A stretch of DNA of 64,000 nucleotides, from assembly GCA_037903355.1 (NCBI GenBank), contig JBAJFE010000016.1:124001-188000 (forward strand). Reading direction: 5' to 3'. A program made the position numbers and the translations under genes. Below are positions 1 through 11,961 of the stretch, one piece after another (the stretch's first letter is position 1; each line of letters begins with the position of its first letter). The notes under the pieces were generated by a model. It was given only the letters and a program-made list of their open reading frames with translations. It made no database searches and had not been told where the DNA came from. The stretch comes from Trichuris trichiura. Taxonomy: Eukaryota; Nematoda; Enoplea; Trichinellida; Trichuridae.

Positions 1-93
1 CTTTACTACTGATGTTGATTTATGGCTAGTTTTAAATTCTTATTGTACCTGCAAATCACATTCAGTGTTGTTTAGTTTATGAGACTTTTGTAC

Positions 94-288
94 CTTTTCG
101 CAATCAGCTTTGCATTCAGCAAACTGATCCAGCAATGCCCTTGGATCACCGTTTGATGTTCCCCACTTTTGCAACCGACGTTTTATGCCTACACACATGT
201 CCATCATGCAGAATTTTACTTCAGTTTTGTACATCTTCATCGCATTGTTGTATTTCTTTTTTTCTTGATTTGTTAACTCTACCTTTTT
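94..288 (-). CDS. Exon-like open frame, unknown protein
   Basis: On the minus strand a pyrimidine-rich acceptor ending CTTTAG (289-290) precedes an open stretch of about 65 codons that ends at a possible donor AAAAG|GTACAA. The translation is rich in Lys and Cys, with a C-x3-C pair near its end (ECKADCEK) and an earlier Cys pair around CMMDMC. The spacing recalls small twin-Cys mitochondrial proteins, but I do not recognise the family and no start codon or partner exon was identified. The plus strand is also open across part of this stretch, which weakens the call. It is either one exon of a gene extending beyond the window or a chance frame. Confidence 0.25.
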
Positions 289-439
289 CTAAAGAAAGAG
301 ACAGTAATCGTGCGCGATTAACGAAGCGAGGCAAATTGAACTTAGAAGCTTTAATTGCATTCAAACTAAGTGTTGTACAACGGACTACGTTACAAAAAAT
401 TATCAATGCATTTGTCTCTTACCAAGTCTGACTTCACAT

Positions 440-3050
440 CTTCGTCATCTCCTGTCCAGCACCAGAATGGCTGAAAGCAAACGCCTGTCTTCAGTAAAAC
501 TTTTTAGCCTTATTCGTCATTCCAGTATTCACCTTCGGCATACAGTTTCAGCTTAACTAAACCAAGCGCTGCTGAGTAACCTGCGCATCATTATCAGCTT
601 CTCCCTCATTTCAAAATTATAAACTAATAAAAGACAATTATTTGGCTGATGAGTTGCTGCGCCGGTCAGCGGACTGCCAATTTTAATAATAACAATTCCT
701 AAGCGGTTTAAGATGCCGCTGGAAGTTTTTTGAAGCACCAACGAAGAAAACGAAAGAAAAAGTTAATGAATTTTTTGCCAATTTTATTTCTCCTTTGATT
801 TTTAAATAATTGCAAGCCTTAAAGAAGCAGTAGAAGCATAGAGACCCATCGGGCGAATCTCTCAATTTTGTTCTTAAATAAAGACCACTTCAGAAGTCGA
901 TATTTCGGTAGTAAACAGATATAAACAAAGCTACTAAATCGGCAAGAAAGCTCGAAAGCGAAACTATGGTTAACGGGATCTTGTGCCTTAGCCGCTCCAC
1001 CGTCTGAGGAATGCAGGTTCCTTTCTGGCAAGCATGCCCTTAACTTGTCGTAACTTAACTAGCGAGCGTGCTAGTCACCCTGTTTTACCCTTACCTAAAG
1101 CTAGACGAAGACATATGCCTTATGTTTAGGCTTAGGCTTAAGTAAGGGCGAGACAGGATAGCCGGCAAACTTACAGTAAGACGGTGGGGCGCCTTAGAGA
1201 CAAGAACCGGTTAACGATATCTACTATGTGTACACAGAAATTTTGAACGTTCGGAAAATGAGCATATGGTAACTATCAGCCTGGTTGTTTTGTTAACCAT
1301 TATGCAGTTAGCCTTTATCAACAATAGGTGGGAGCAAAAGCAGTTGCAGACGCTTTTTTAAAATAAAAACGATACTGTACGACCGTTAGTTTCTAACAAT
1401 CTGTGTAAAAGCACATCTCGACTTGTCAATGCTAAATGAGTGCAATTCAAAAGTTTATAGGATTATCTTGGAGCAGTGGGATAACGTGATGTCAACTAAT
1501 TTTCATAGCGTGCGATGCGTCCATCTTATCGGTTCTTGTCAGTGAAACAGTGATCACTGAGTTCGAACTTCTCATTTGAAGCTTCCTCAACAGGTTTTTG
1601 TCTATAGAAAATTTGCATACTTTTCAAAAATACAGATTCAGCGGGTCAAAATGGTTATGCGCATGTAGAAACTGACCTCTTACCAGAGCTTCAACGAAAA
1701 AACACAAAGTCAAGGTCAAGAACAATACGTTGGCTGAAGTAGCCATATCTACTAAATGAGCCAATCTTCCGCGACTGCGCTTTCATAAACAGAACAGTTT
1801 ACACAGGTGGGTGGACTCCCACGCAAAATTAGAAAACAAAGATGGAACGTTAAAGGAAATTGGACAAATAAAAGCTTTTGAAAAATAGTTACATTTACCT
1901 TTAGGCTATGAACCTTAGCTTTGTTTATACTGTGCGTATGGCAAAACAAAAAAAACAATCTGTTCTAGCAGTGCTAACGTTGTTGTAGGTGAACCAAACA
2001 TTGCTTGCATTGCTGCAGGTGCGCATTCCAGGCATAACTTAGTATTTACGCTATGCCTACTTACTGCATACTCGGTCTGATAGGATAATAAAGGTAAATT
2101 AAACCACGATTTGTGTAAAGTTCTCTCTGCCTTGGTTAATCAAGAGCCCTTTGATGCTTTTGCTTTCTATTCAACTGACAGCAAACTGCATTGTTAACCG
2201 GAAGACAAAGCCTGCAGATGCATTTAACGAATAATACCTTAATATTGACCGAACTTCATTTATCCGCGCTGCAAAATTGCGTTGGCATTTCCTGAGAGAA
2301 GAGAACGCCCCATGCGTTCATAAAACCGTTGATCCAACCTTTTCGTTTCTTCGCTGACCAACGCGCATAAATCGAAAAGTGTTAAAAGCTGCAGTTGTTT
2401 TGACAGTACGCGAAAGGAAAATCAGGTCTCATTTAAACAGAATTAATTTCGTCCTCAAGGAGTTTACACGGAGTAAGTTATTTCGACGCACGTAAACTGG
2501 TTTTCAAAGAACTGATCAATCCATTGAGCCTAAAACTTAACAGGATCAAACTGAAATTTGAAAAAAAAGCGAGTTGCAGTCAAGAATTACAACGTGGCTG
2601 TAGCGTACGGTAAAACAAAACTGATTTTCAGGTAATTAGAAGCAAAAATTGAACATGGCGCTTGTTGAGGAACGATGGCTTTTTTGAAATACAAATCGAG
2701 CCAAGAGCGCGAAGGACGAAGGGCAAAAAAACAAATCAAGATACAACTGACTGCAGATTTTCAAGACGCGTGACGAGCTGTTTTGACAAGCAGTGCAAAC
2801 TTATATATTGGCATTTTACGAGCGCCACTATCAACCGAAGCACGCCTGTATGATTCCAGACTTTTAAAAAAATATAAATAAGAAAGAATAGGGTCTCTTT
2901 GTCTTTTCTGAACGGAAACGATACAGTATTTTGAAAGTAATATACGGCTTCTGCTACACGTAAAGATTTAGCGCAAAACATAAGAACCGATTTTGCGGTT
3001 TGGCAGCCCACTATCATGCTATGGCTTTTCCAACCATCCTGTTCTGCTAT
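440..3050. other. Gene-poor stretch, no supported gene
   Basis: Only short frames without family resemblance are seen. The one recognisable item is a dispersed repeat with TTAGGC hexamers near 1.1 kb, listed separately. Confidence 0.5.
1085..1200 (+). repeat. TTAGGC-containing dispersed repeat, copy 1
   Basis: It contains TTTAGGCTTAGGCTTA followed by a conserved module resembling GACAGGATAGCCGGCAAAC and then TTACA...GACGGTGGGG. The same order of blocks recurs near 3.06, 36.16, 53.4 and 55.9 kb. The hexamers are therefore part of an interspersed element, not a telomere. Confidence 0.6.
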
Positions 3051-3054
3051 TACC

Positions 3055-3135
3055 AAAGCTTAAGGCTTATATTTTGGCTTAGACTTAGGTAAGAGCAGAA
3101 CAAGATAGCGGCATGCTTAACGAAAAGCAGCCAAG
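3055..3135 (+). repeat. TTAGGC-containing dispersed repeat, degenerate copy
   Basis: A diverged copy of the module at 1.1 kb: GGCTTAGACTTAGGTAAGAGC is followed by AACAAGATAGCGGCA. Ends are not resolved. Confidence 0.4.
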
Positions 3136-3533
3136 CATATCTAAAACGTCAAGCGAGAGAAAACGGAAAATAAGGGTTGTTTGTATTGCTGTATGTTCAG
3201 GCGAAATGAGTACCTGATTATTGCCAACATTACCGTAGCGTTTGCGGGAAAATGGAGGAGAAAACCCAGGCAAAAACGTGGCCAGTCAGCTTGCGCAACT
3301 GATCAATGAAAAGCGTAAAAAGTACGGCAGAAGACTCGTATTCGCAGGCGATTATTTCAAAAGGACGCGATGGTATACAAAAAGCGTTTGTACCACGTAC
3401 GCCGCCCGCTTACAGCAAGAAAAAAAATTTTTATGCTCGGATATTAGATTTAAACGCCGAATTTTTTGGCTTCCTTTTGTACGGATTTTCTATGTCCCGT
3501 TGAAAAAAACTTTTATTAATAAAGTGTCTGTAA

Positions 3534-3565
3534 CTTTCAGGTCTGAACTTGACCCGTCATCAGCG
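3534..3565 (-). ncRNA. Hammerhead-like ribozyme motif (PLE copy 1, inverted tail)
   Basis: Read on the minus strand: CTGATGA, a GGGTC-type hairpin, then GAAAG. This is the conserved core order of a hammerhead. The 3' stem partners were not folded. Confidence 0.5.
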
Positions 3566-5552
3566 GTCTTAGTATTGACTTACGAATAAAGTGCACTAGT
3601 AACGTGCAAGGTGCATAGCTGTTTAAAGGCCAGTGTTTTAAAGTCGGTCTTGTAGTTCTTTTCTCTTTGTCTGTCAGCGGTTCGAGCGGGTGTGCCCAAT
3701 TTTAGTTGAGCGAGCAACTATTCGAGCAGGTTACAATACTCGTCCATATTTCATTTATTTCCGCTCCTTTATCTCGGTTGTAGGTTGTGTTGTTTCTAAT
3801 ATACAGAGCTTCCTTAATTTTTCGTAAGCGTGCATTCTTTTCATAACAAAAAACTCAAGATAGTGAAGCATCTTAGGTTCACATCAAATTACAGACCCCC
3901 TCAGCTCTACGGCCTGCCTAAAGTGCACAAACCCGAGGTCCCACTAAGACCAATAGTTGCGACAATTAACAGCACCACAAGTGAGCTCAGCTGATATTTG
4001 AAAAAGGTGATCAAACCACTAACTGGCAAAGAACCGTCCTTCGTCAAAAATAGTAACACCTTTGTCAACGAAATACGAAAATACCATCTAGAACCGGACG
4101 AAATCATAGTTAGCTACGATGTAAAAGATTTATTCCCGAGCATTCCGATTTCGAAAACTCTCGATACACTATACAATCTCCTCAATACAGACACAAATTT
4201 GTTCACCGGAACCAAGTTAAATCCTTTCCACATTGTCAAGTTGGTATCATTCTGTATGCAAGAAAGCAATTACTTCATGTTTGATAATAAGTTCTACAAA
4301 CAATCTAACGGTGTCCCTATGGGCAACCCACTATCTCCTATCCTGGCCGAAATATTCATGCAGAGTTTTGAAAGGCAAATGTTGAAAACGGTAGATAAGC
4401 AAATAGCCCCACGACTATTCAAAAGGTACGTTGATGACATCTTCGTAGTTATCAAAGATGGAAAGGAAGAATAGATTCTAGAATTTCTTAACAGCGTATG
4501 CCCCAATCAAGTCGTTTTTACAATGGAGAAAGAATCAAACCGAACCCTCCCCTTCCTTGACACATTGATTATTCGCACTAATCAAGTTATAAAAACCAGT
4601 TTACAGAAAACCAACGCTCACTGACCAATATCTTAGTCTCTGATCCCACCATCCACGCTCAATAATGCGCGGAATCCTCTCGGGAATGATTAACAGAGCA
4701 ATCAATTTATGTGATCCAGAATTTCTCCGATCAGAATTCAACTACATCAGAAAAACATTCTACAAAAATGACTACCCGAAATCTTTTATTGACCAAGTAT
4801 TCAAGCAAAAGCTGCGCAACCAGGAATCACGGCAACTAAGTAATTTGCCTGATATACGCTTAGTTATCCCCTATGTGGCAGGACTAGGAGAAAAGATTGT
4901 CCAGTTAGGAAAACGGTTAGGGTTCCGAGTCTTTTTCAAAGACTTCTTCAGCCTCAGGACAATTCTCCGGAAGGACAAACGAAAATCCCAGAAAACAAAA
5001 GGACAGGATTAGTCTACGCAATCGAATGTTCCTGTTCAAGAGTGTACATTGGGGAAACGGGCAACACCCTCGAACACAGATTCAATGAACACATAAAGGG
5101 GTTAACCACTTATAACAACGCTAAAAACATTCTCAGCAACGGCAACAACCACACAAGACAACGTGGAAGACCAATATCAGACCCAAGGATCACCATTGAG
5201 AAGGCAATACGAGCCTCGGCTGTTGTGGAACACGCATCACATTGCAATCTAAGCACTGGCAAAAGAGTTTTATGTTATGAAAAGAATGCACGCTTACGAA
5301 AAATTAAGGAAGCTCTGTATATTAGAAACAACATAACCTACAACCAAGATAAAGGAGCGGAAATGAATGAAATATGGACGAATATTGTAACCCGATCGAA
5401 TTGTTGCTCGCTCAACTAAAATTGGATACACCCGCACGAACTGCTGACAGACAAAGAGAAAAGAACTACAAGGCCCACTTTAAAACACGGGCCTTTAAAC
5501 AGCTATACATCTTGCACGTTACTAGTCAACTTTATTCATACGTCAATCCTTA

Positions 5553-5590
5553 GACCGCTGATGACGGGTCAAGTTCGAACCCGAAAGCAA
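5553..5590 (+). ncRNA. Hammerhead-like ribozyme motif (PLE copy 1, 3' end)
   Basis: CTGATGA at 5558, hairpin CGGGT/ACCCG, then GAAAG at 5583-5587. It lies downstream of the endonuclease frame, where PLE terminal repeats are known to carry hammerheads. Confidence 0.55.
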
Positions 5591-5699
5591 CGGACAGTTT
5601 ATTAATAATAAAAGTTTTTTTTCAACGGGACATAGAAAATCCGTACAAAAAGAAGCCAAAAAATAAGATTATTTGGTCCCGTACGAAGACACTATATCT

Positions 5700-6597
5700 T
5701 CAAATTAGATGCCAAATAAAATTTTTTTTCTACTGGAGTACGCTAAGTCAATAAATAGTTGTTGATGTGCTGCTTTAGTTTTCGATAATGGTTAAAAGAT
5801 GCTGTTTATTGGCTTTGCAATCATTAGAGAACAAATTCCCGAGCAGCAGAGCAATGAAAGCTTGGCTTTTATGGGCTTGTTCGTCATACGCCCACGCACA
5901 TACTGTAACTTGGAAAATGCAGGTTCTTTTTTTTGGAGAGCATTGGGACCGACCGGTTCTGCCTTTGCGTAAACCTGTTCACATTGGCATAACGTTTCAA
6001 AATGGGTTCGCTGCAAAGTTACCTACGGATAAAGCCTTGAAATGCGGCAAAAACGTTCGGGAAGCATTAATCTATCCTTGGGCATTCTTAAACGTACATC
6101 CTTTTAAATAGAACATCAAAATCTTTTTAAGCGCTCGATACTTCAGCATTCTTATGAATGCGCCTTTCTTATCGCTTTCGCGGACTTACAGAAAGTTAAG
6201 GCTGTCAAAGGGCAGTGATTTGAGATAGATAACGCAAAATTTAAACTGCTAAAAATGCATAGTGTTTTCCATTATTTACCACTACGCTATTAAGCCATGT
6301 CGAATAAATCTGGGAAAAAATTACTTTTCTTACAGTAAGCCGGCTATAAAGATGCGCAGGTTCGTTTTTCATACTGTCTTTCAACACGCTATTTTCGATT
6401 GAACTGATTCAAACGCCTTTTTGGCTTCCGAACGCTTCATTGTTGAGTAACGTAAATTTGTTTGCGGTATGCAAGAAGTATCCGAGACGAAAAGGTAAAC
6501 TTTTTGAACGTTGTGATAATATTGCAGCCTCTCTTTTGGCTAGCGCATTGAAGAGAGCTAGCTCATTTAGTTGGGTTTCCTAATTTTTTAATTTCAA
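5700..6597. other. No supported gene; possible upstream exons of the CLOCK-like gene
   Basis: An open plus-strand frame at 5788-6111 has no family resemblance. A pyrimidine-rich acceptor ends this stretch just before the basic region of the next gene, so 5' exons of that gene may lie here unseen. Confidence 0.4.
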
Positions 6598-9004
6598 GGC
6601 ATTCGCGTAACCTAAGCGAAAAACGCCGCCGCGACACGTTTAACGTGATCATCACGGAACTAGCCGCAATTGTCGCTTGCGAGGGTCGAAAGTTGGACAA
6701 GTCGAATGTGCTACGCCAAACCATTGCCTTTTTGCAAAAGCACAGAAGTACTTGAATGGCTTTACGTAATTTTTTTTGTTACAATCGTCCGTTTGTAGTA
6801 CGGCCCGGAGATTCGTCTCCTTCCGGGCTTGTTGCGGGCGGAATTCGAGAAACGCCCACTCGTTTGGAATGGCTTCTACTGCTGCAGAGAACGTTGGGCG
6901 TTTTTCTATTGGTCATTTCGGATACTGGTCGAATCCTTTTCGTTTCGGACAGTACGTTCGAAAGTTTAAAAAAGGCATGAAGTCTTTGCCAGCTTGGCTC
7001 TTTTCAACTTGCCATTGCGTATAGGGTTCCTGCGAAGGCAAACGGGTCGGCGAGTTCATCGACGAATCAAGCGCCTCGTCATTTGAAATCTACTCAAAGC
7101 GACGAGGTTGGACCGCCGACGACTTTTCAAGTACTCAAATACGATAAGCCAGCTCGTCTCTTCGTACTAAAGTTGTTTGTAGGAGTATTTTCTTTTTTCT
7201 GGCATTTCCGCGGCGCTCGTTCGGCCGAGCCAACAAAGCTGACCAGAGTGAAAGTGTGCGGAAAGTTCGTGCCCAACAGTAATCACCGCCTATCCGCTTC
7301 CTAATGTACCGCCTATATTCGTGTTCAGATAAAATTCACCAAACCGCCAAAAGGTTTGAAACCGGTTGCGCCTTTTGTTGCGTCTGCGTTCCAATATTAT
7401 CTTCTCCTTTTAACCAATCACTTTTGCCTCGCAACGATCGCCAATTCACCTGCGTTTACAATATGGAATGGACGCTGCTGGCTGTTGACGAAAAGTACGT
7501 AAATCTTTATCCCATTATTTTAACATATGAGCCTTTATTCCGTTATCCTACCTAAGTCAGATGTTGAAGGTTTTTTTGACAATGCTTCTTAGGGGGCACT
7601 CAAAAATATTTCGTCAATACTTTCATTTGAACTTGCTTACGTTTCCCTATTTTTTTCTTTCATCGGCGTGGCTTTTAGCTAGAACCTGAGCATCCAACTT
7701 TCAAATGTTTGAATTCTGATTTTAAGGTGAGATACGCGAACTGTAGTTCACACCGACACTTCTTAGCGCAACCTGAAGAGTAGTAGAAAAAAACGAACAC
7801 GTTGAAATACTCGCGGTGATAAGTTCGCAAACGCTAAATAGTACATTTTCGCCTAGTTTTTTGGGACATTTATATTAAAAGGCTGTTTTATCTTTCTTGT
7901 TAAGGGCGAAATTGTCCTTATACCGTCTATGTCGCGACAATATGAAACACCCAACACGCCACGCGATTGTCGTCTAAATATGAATGTTGACTATTGGGTT
8001 TTTGTTACTTTTTTTTCTAGCTTTATGGCAATAACCGGCTGGCATCCGTACGAGGTCGTTGGCCGATCGGGTTACGAGTTTTACCACCCGGACGACCTAG
8101 ACGCCATCGCATTGGAGCACGAGAAACGTAGGGCGCTGATAGCGATTTTTTTTCAACCCAATTTGCATAATGTCTTTTTTTCAAGTGATTGACACCAAAT
8201 CGGTCAACATGAAACCGCACCGATTTCAAACGAAGGCTGGCGCATGGCTTAAAGTGGAAAGCACGTGTACAATACCTCAGCTGGCCGACCATGCATTATG
8301 CGTATTGTGGGTTCACGGGTAACGCTTTCTACGCGACAGTTCGCTGTCAATGTTCGTCCATGCCATGTAACATTTCCAGAGATAACAAAGTTTGCGTTCA
8401 ACCTTCGGCAGCAGCGTCAAGTAATCGATTTATCTTCGGTAGCCAGTTTTTAAATTTGCATAAAAAGTCGATTTGAACAGAGCATCAGTTGGAGTCGAAC
8501 GGTTTGGACGAAAAAGCGACTATTCGCGTACTGAAACCGCAACCCGGTGTATCAATAGAGCATTCCCCCTTTCCCCTGTTGGAAAACCGTATCGCCTGCG
8601 AGTCGCCGCCTCGCGGCCAGGTAAGAAAAAAAAGCAACGCCTTCCCGTTGCTGTATGCAAATTTATGTCTTTTTTTTTCAAAGTCGTCGGACGGCATTGA
8701 TCTTAGCGCCGAAGAGGAACGCTTGCTGTGCGAACAACTTATGCAACGCCAGGCAAATCTGCAGGAGCAAATTGTCCAATACCAAACGGAACTGCGTTTG
8801 CTGCAACACCGACTGTACATGTCTTTGAGCGCTCCGTTGCCGGAACCAACGGCACCTTCCACGGCCTATTGCTTGCAGACTTGTGGCGTTGTTGCCCCGA
8901 CGGTACATACGTCAACTGCCATGTTGTCAATCAATACCATGAACAACAGGTGGTGTTCGGAGGGCGAGGCGGAAAGGCCTCTGAACGATCGTCACATTTC
9001 TTAA
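6598..9004 (+). CDS. CLOCK: CLOCK/NPAS2-type bHLH-PAS transcription factor
   Basis: The first recognisable exon follows an acceptor ending TTTCAAG and encodes a basic helix-loop-helix starting SRNLSEKRRRDTFN and continuing through KLDKSNVLRQ, very close to the CLOCK/NPAS2 basic region. The next pieces match PAS-A (near 6850-6970, GRILFVSDS), the inter-PAS linker and PAS-B (near 7340-8290; GYEFYHPDDLDAI near 8070 corresponds to the CLOCK GYDYYHVDDL motif). A Gln/Leu-rich coiled coil lies near 8705-8820. A 63-base GT-AG intron (8622-8684) joins the last two exons. The C-terminal part is short with no long Gln tract. The known role of the family is to pair with BMAL/CYCLE and drive E-box genes. 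The start codon and some exon edges are unresolved. Confidence 0.85.
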
Positions 9005-9156
9005 CAGTTCGGATAGCAGAAAAATGCGCCTATAAAGTCTTCTCCATTTTATCATAATATTTCACGCTTAGAAGGGTCGAAAGGCCATTGATATTTTTTT
9101 TTCTTCGTTGCTTTCTCAAGCACAAAGTTGTAAGCAATTGTAGACTTTTGGCGAAC

Positions 9157-9444
9157 ATGTCGTCGAACGACGAAGAGCAAGTTGACCCTGGCCTGCAAAA
9201 GTTCCTCGAAGCCGAAGTTCAGCGACAGCAATTTCAGAGCCTTGTCAACTCTTTGAGCAGCACCTGTTGGGATCTATGCGTGGCCGATCGATTGGGACCA
9301 AGGTTGGACGGCAAATCGCAAACCTGCATAGCCAACTGTGTCAATCGCATGATCGACGGCAGTACGTACATTGTTCAACGCCTTCAGGAACACTCGGAGA
9401 AGAACGCAAGTTCAAATAGCGGCGGCGGCGGCGTCTTCAGCTGA
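9157..9444 (+). CDS. TIMM8: Small TIM chaperone Tim8
   Basis: A 95-residue, single-exon protein. The twin C-x3-C motifs are TCWDLC and TCIANC, separated by about 18 residues, and the N-terminal helix LQKFLEAEVQRQQFQ is the Tim8 signature. The family acts in the mitochondrial intermembrane space with Tim13, escorting hydrophobic carrier proteins and Tim23 across that space to the inner-membrane insertion machinery. I chose the ATG at 9157 because it gives the usual family length; an upstream in-frame start at 9088 would add a hydrophobic leader not typical of Tim8. A Gly/Ser tail ends the protein. It lies about 150 bases after the CLOCK-like gene on the same strand and points toward the arfaptin gene. 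Confidence 0.93.
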   Translation: MSSNDEEQVDPGLQKFLEAEVQRQQFQSLVNSLSSTCWDLCVADRLGPRLDGKSQTCIANCVNRMIDGSTYIVQRLQEHSEKNASSNSGGGGVFS

Positions 9445-9684
9445 CCAATCGGTATTTGCTTTTTCGCAATTGAATTTATACCTTTCTTTTATTGCGCAAC
9501 GAGAATAGAGACGCTGTTCCGCTTACGGGGCAAAAAAATACTTTCAAAATCTGATTTTCAACGATGAACTGGGCGTGGAATGTGTCGACTAGGAATCGGC
9601 GCGGGTAAACTTAACCGTATGAAAAAGAGAAGGGTTAGCGAAAACTCTGCGGCGAGAAAGTAGTCCGTTCAGAGCTGGGCGAAT

Positions 9685-10925
9685 TCAAGGCTCCTCCGCG
9701 TTGAGCCGGTTGGTCTGGGCACTACGAACGGAAAACTGCCTCAGCACAGCTTCGAGACCCTTTTGATTGCCGGAATAGTAGGCCACTAATGCACCGTTGA
9801 AAAGTTGCATTTGTTTTTTTAGTACTCGAACCTGCATACTTCGCGCACATACCGTATTTGTCACACCTTAGCTCGCTTCCGCAGCTTACCTTGTTGGCAG
9901 AGAGAAGGCTCAGTTTGGTCTCTACATCCGAGCGAAGTTGCTCGTACTTCTGCTGATATTTCGTGCACGCGTTTTCAGCCTCGGACAGCTTGACAATGAA
10001 GTCCGGCGGCCTTGTTGCGCTTCGCTTCAACATGTCCAGTTCGGTACGATATGCATCGTATTCAAGCCTTAAGCATAGGCGCTCTTTTTTGTAAACAAAC
10101 GCGCCGGACAAACTTTACCTGGCCGACTCGAACTGGCGGACTGTCACCATGGTGTCCTCAATGGTTGTATTGCACAGGGTGTTCATACTTGAGGTGAAGA
10201 AATGCAGCGCAGCCAACAAGTGTTCGCAGTTTTCCGAGGTGCACTTGAGCAATTGGGCATTTTGCAAAAAGTCGTTCTGCAATAGTAACCTAACGCTAAT
10301 TGAAAGCCTAACTGCATTGCGCAAGAGGCTTTGACGACTAAGTACACATTTTGCTCTTTGAAATCAGTTCGTCGCGACTGGGTTGGACAATCAAAATTTC
10401 CCTTCTTTAGCTACGCGTGCTTTTCTGCCTTCTCATTACGTGGCTTGTCGCGTATGTAATAAGTTAATTAGCATAATGCAAACCTGCAAATCCCTTTCGC
10501 GCACCGCCAATTGCGCCAACTGCTCGGCAAGCTGAATCTGCGTATACTGTACGTGACGCAAGTGACCGATCAACGCTTTGGTCAGTAGCAACAGTCGATT
10601 GTACCGTTGCTGCAGCTCTCTTAGCAAGCTCATTTTTCCCTCGATATCAGCGTCCACAGTTCTGCTGGTCTACAAAAAAGTAAACAGCGCAAAGCTTTGT
10701 CAAAACGACCGAAATGCAATTGAGGTTATTCGGGTTACCTTCCCAAGGCGTTCGGCAATTGCCTGCTTTGTGCATTTATACGCGGAGATTCCCCAAGTCT
10801 TCAATGCTTCCAACTTGTGTTGAGCATTGGCGATCTGACCGTATCCGTTTCCATTGCGCACCGCGTCGTACGTCCGCGGCTGCGCAGCGCTATCAACTCC
10901 GCGCTCCGAGTCTTCTATTCAACAC
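9685..10925 (-). CDS. ARFIP: Arfaptin (AH/BAR domain protein)
   Basis: Five minus-strand exons rebuild most of the arfaptin homology domain. They are about 10764-10920 (WGISAYKCTKQAIAERLGK), 10486-10660 (RTVDADIEGKM... through REDLQ-like residues), 10121-10277 (FTSSMNTLCNTTIEDTMVTV), 9892-10070 (LEYDAYRTELDMLK) and 9685-9836 (QMQLFNGALVAYYSGNQ), ending at a TGA at 9685-9687. Donors and acceptors between them are GT-AG. Arfaptins form crescent-shaped dimers that bind Arl1, Arf and Rac GTPases and shape trans-Golgi membranes. The N-terminal region, including any amphipathic helix, lies upstream and was not resolved; an in-frame stop just 5' of the first exon means another exon must precede it. 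Confidence 0.9.
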
Positions 10926-11017
10926 AGAAACTGTACAACTTCACTTTAAGCTAAGCGCAAACCTAAGTCAAAGCAACAAGCCTTTCTAACCCTCAGTCTC
11001 AGTGGCTGTGACAAAAA

Positions 11018-11222
11018 ATCGATCAATAATTTTGAAAATTCAAATTGGCGTCTGTCTGTACCTGCGGGCAATTAATCGCGCCTTTAGCTGATTGGTCAAA
11101 TCGATCGATAATTTTTGAAAATTCAAATACTGATCTGTACCTGAGGGCAGCTAACCGCGCCGCCTTCAGCCGATTGGTCAAATCAATAATTTTTAAAAAT
11201 TCAAATAGTACCTGAAGGCAAT
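11018..11222 (+). repeat. Tandem repeat, about 75-bp unit, three copies
   Basis: Blocks like TTTTGAAAATTCAAAT and GATTGGTCAAATC recur three times at about 75-base spacing with point differences. The local minus strand is open across it, most likely because the period is divisible by three. Confidence 0.65.
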
Positions 11223-11224
11223 TG

Positions 11225-11960
11225 CACGTCGACCAGAGAAGTTGTCGGTATTGTTGTTGACTGTTTGGAAACGTCGACCAACTGGGATTCCAAGCTGTGC
11301 CGGCCGGTTGGCATCGCTGGGCAAAAGGGAAACAAATTGTAAAAAGAGAGCACGGGCGAACGGAAACTTTGAACAAGACAGTAGACGGCATCAGGGCTGC
11401 CTTGCAAGATAGGCGCGAAGGCGTGATGGTTTCAAACTTTATTTCCGGCTGGGAAACGATAGTTGCCGCTCTAAGCTTTGCCCAAGTAAGGCAAACAACA
11501 GTTAACAAGGAAACCAATTTTTCCCTTCACTATTGGATTAAGCCGACCAGGCTACGGTCTCCAGCGGAAACATTCCATGTCCAACTGAGACCTCATCCTA
11601 TTGACGACAACAAGTCAAATAGCAAAGAGAAAACGAGCGAAGCTGTTGCAGGCGTAGGTGCTGCTCGCTTATATGGTCAATTTGACATTGAATTCTCCTT
11701 CGTCAAGTGAAAGCTGATCCTGAAGGGTGGTGATGTGATTTGAGTCGGTTGCTGCACTCTGAGGATGAAAGACTGTCGCCAACGGAAATAGACCATGGCA
11801 TACCGCCGAGTAAGCGGCTGCAACAGAGTCCGATACCGGACTTAATGGACCGCGCAGTAAGCTTCTCAAGACACGTCGGCAGCTCTGAAAAATAAGCTAT
11901 AATGCGTCAATACCTTTGTTCCAAACGTTTAGCGATTTAAAACTATTGGCTAATGAAGAA
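11225..11960. other. Intergenic, no supported gene
   Basis: It separates the 5' side of arfaptin from the 3' end of NAA15. Frames on both strands are open for 60-160 codons but show no motif, signal peptide or splice pattern that I can support. Confidence 0.4.
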
Positions 11961-11961
11961 G

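Larger units (their letters stand above)
3450..5700 (+). mobile_element. Penelope-like element, broken copy with inverted 5' tail
   Basis: From about 3851 the plus strand reads the palm region of a Penelope-type reverse transcriptase (GVPMGNPLSPILAE near 4311, YVDDIFV near 4430) and then a GIY-YIG endonuclease (VYIGETGN near 5042). It is cut by stops, for example near 4472 where the 23-26 kb copy reads Gln, and by frame changes near 4600 and 5010. Bases 3460-3850 are an inverted copy of the element's own end (5360-5690), the 5'-truncated, inverted-tail arrangement known for PLEs. Hammerhead-like motifs occur in both ends. It cannot encode an active enzyme. Confidence 0.85.

Noticed and set aside
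135..431. 98-codon plus-strand frame
   Set aside because: No domain or signal. It overlaps a better-spliced minus-strand exon, and low-complexity Ser/Leu content suggests chance.
9088..9156. Longer Tim8 with an upstream start
   Set aside because: Adds a hydrophobic leader not found in small TIM proteins. The ATG at 9157 gives the normal length.
11023..11517. 164-codon minus-strand frame
   Set aside because: Much of it is the translated 75-bp tandem repeat, with no start context or homology.
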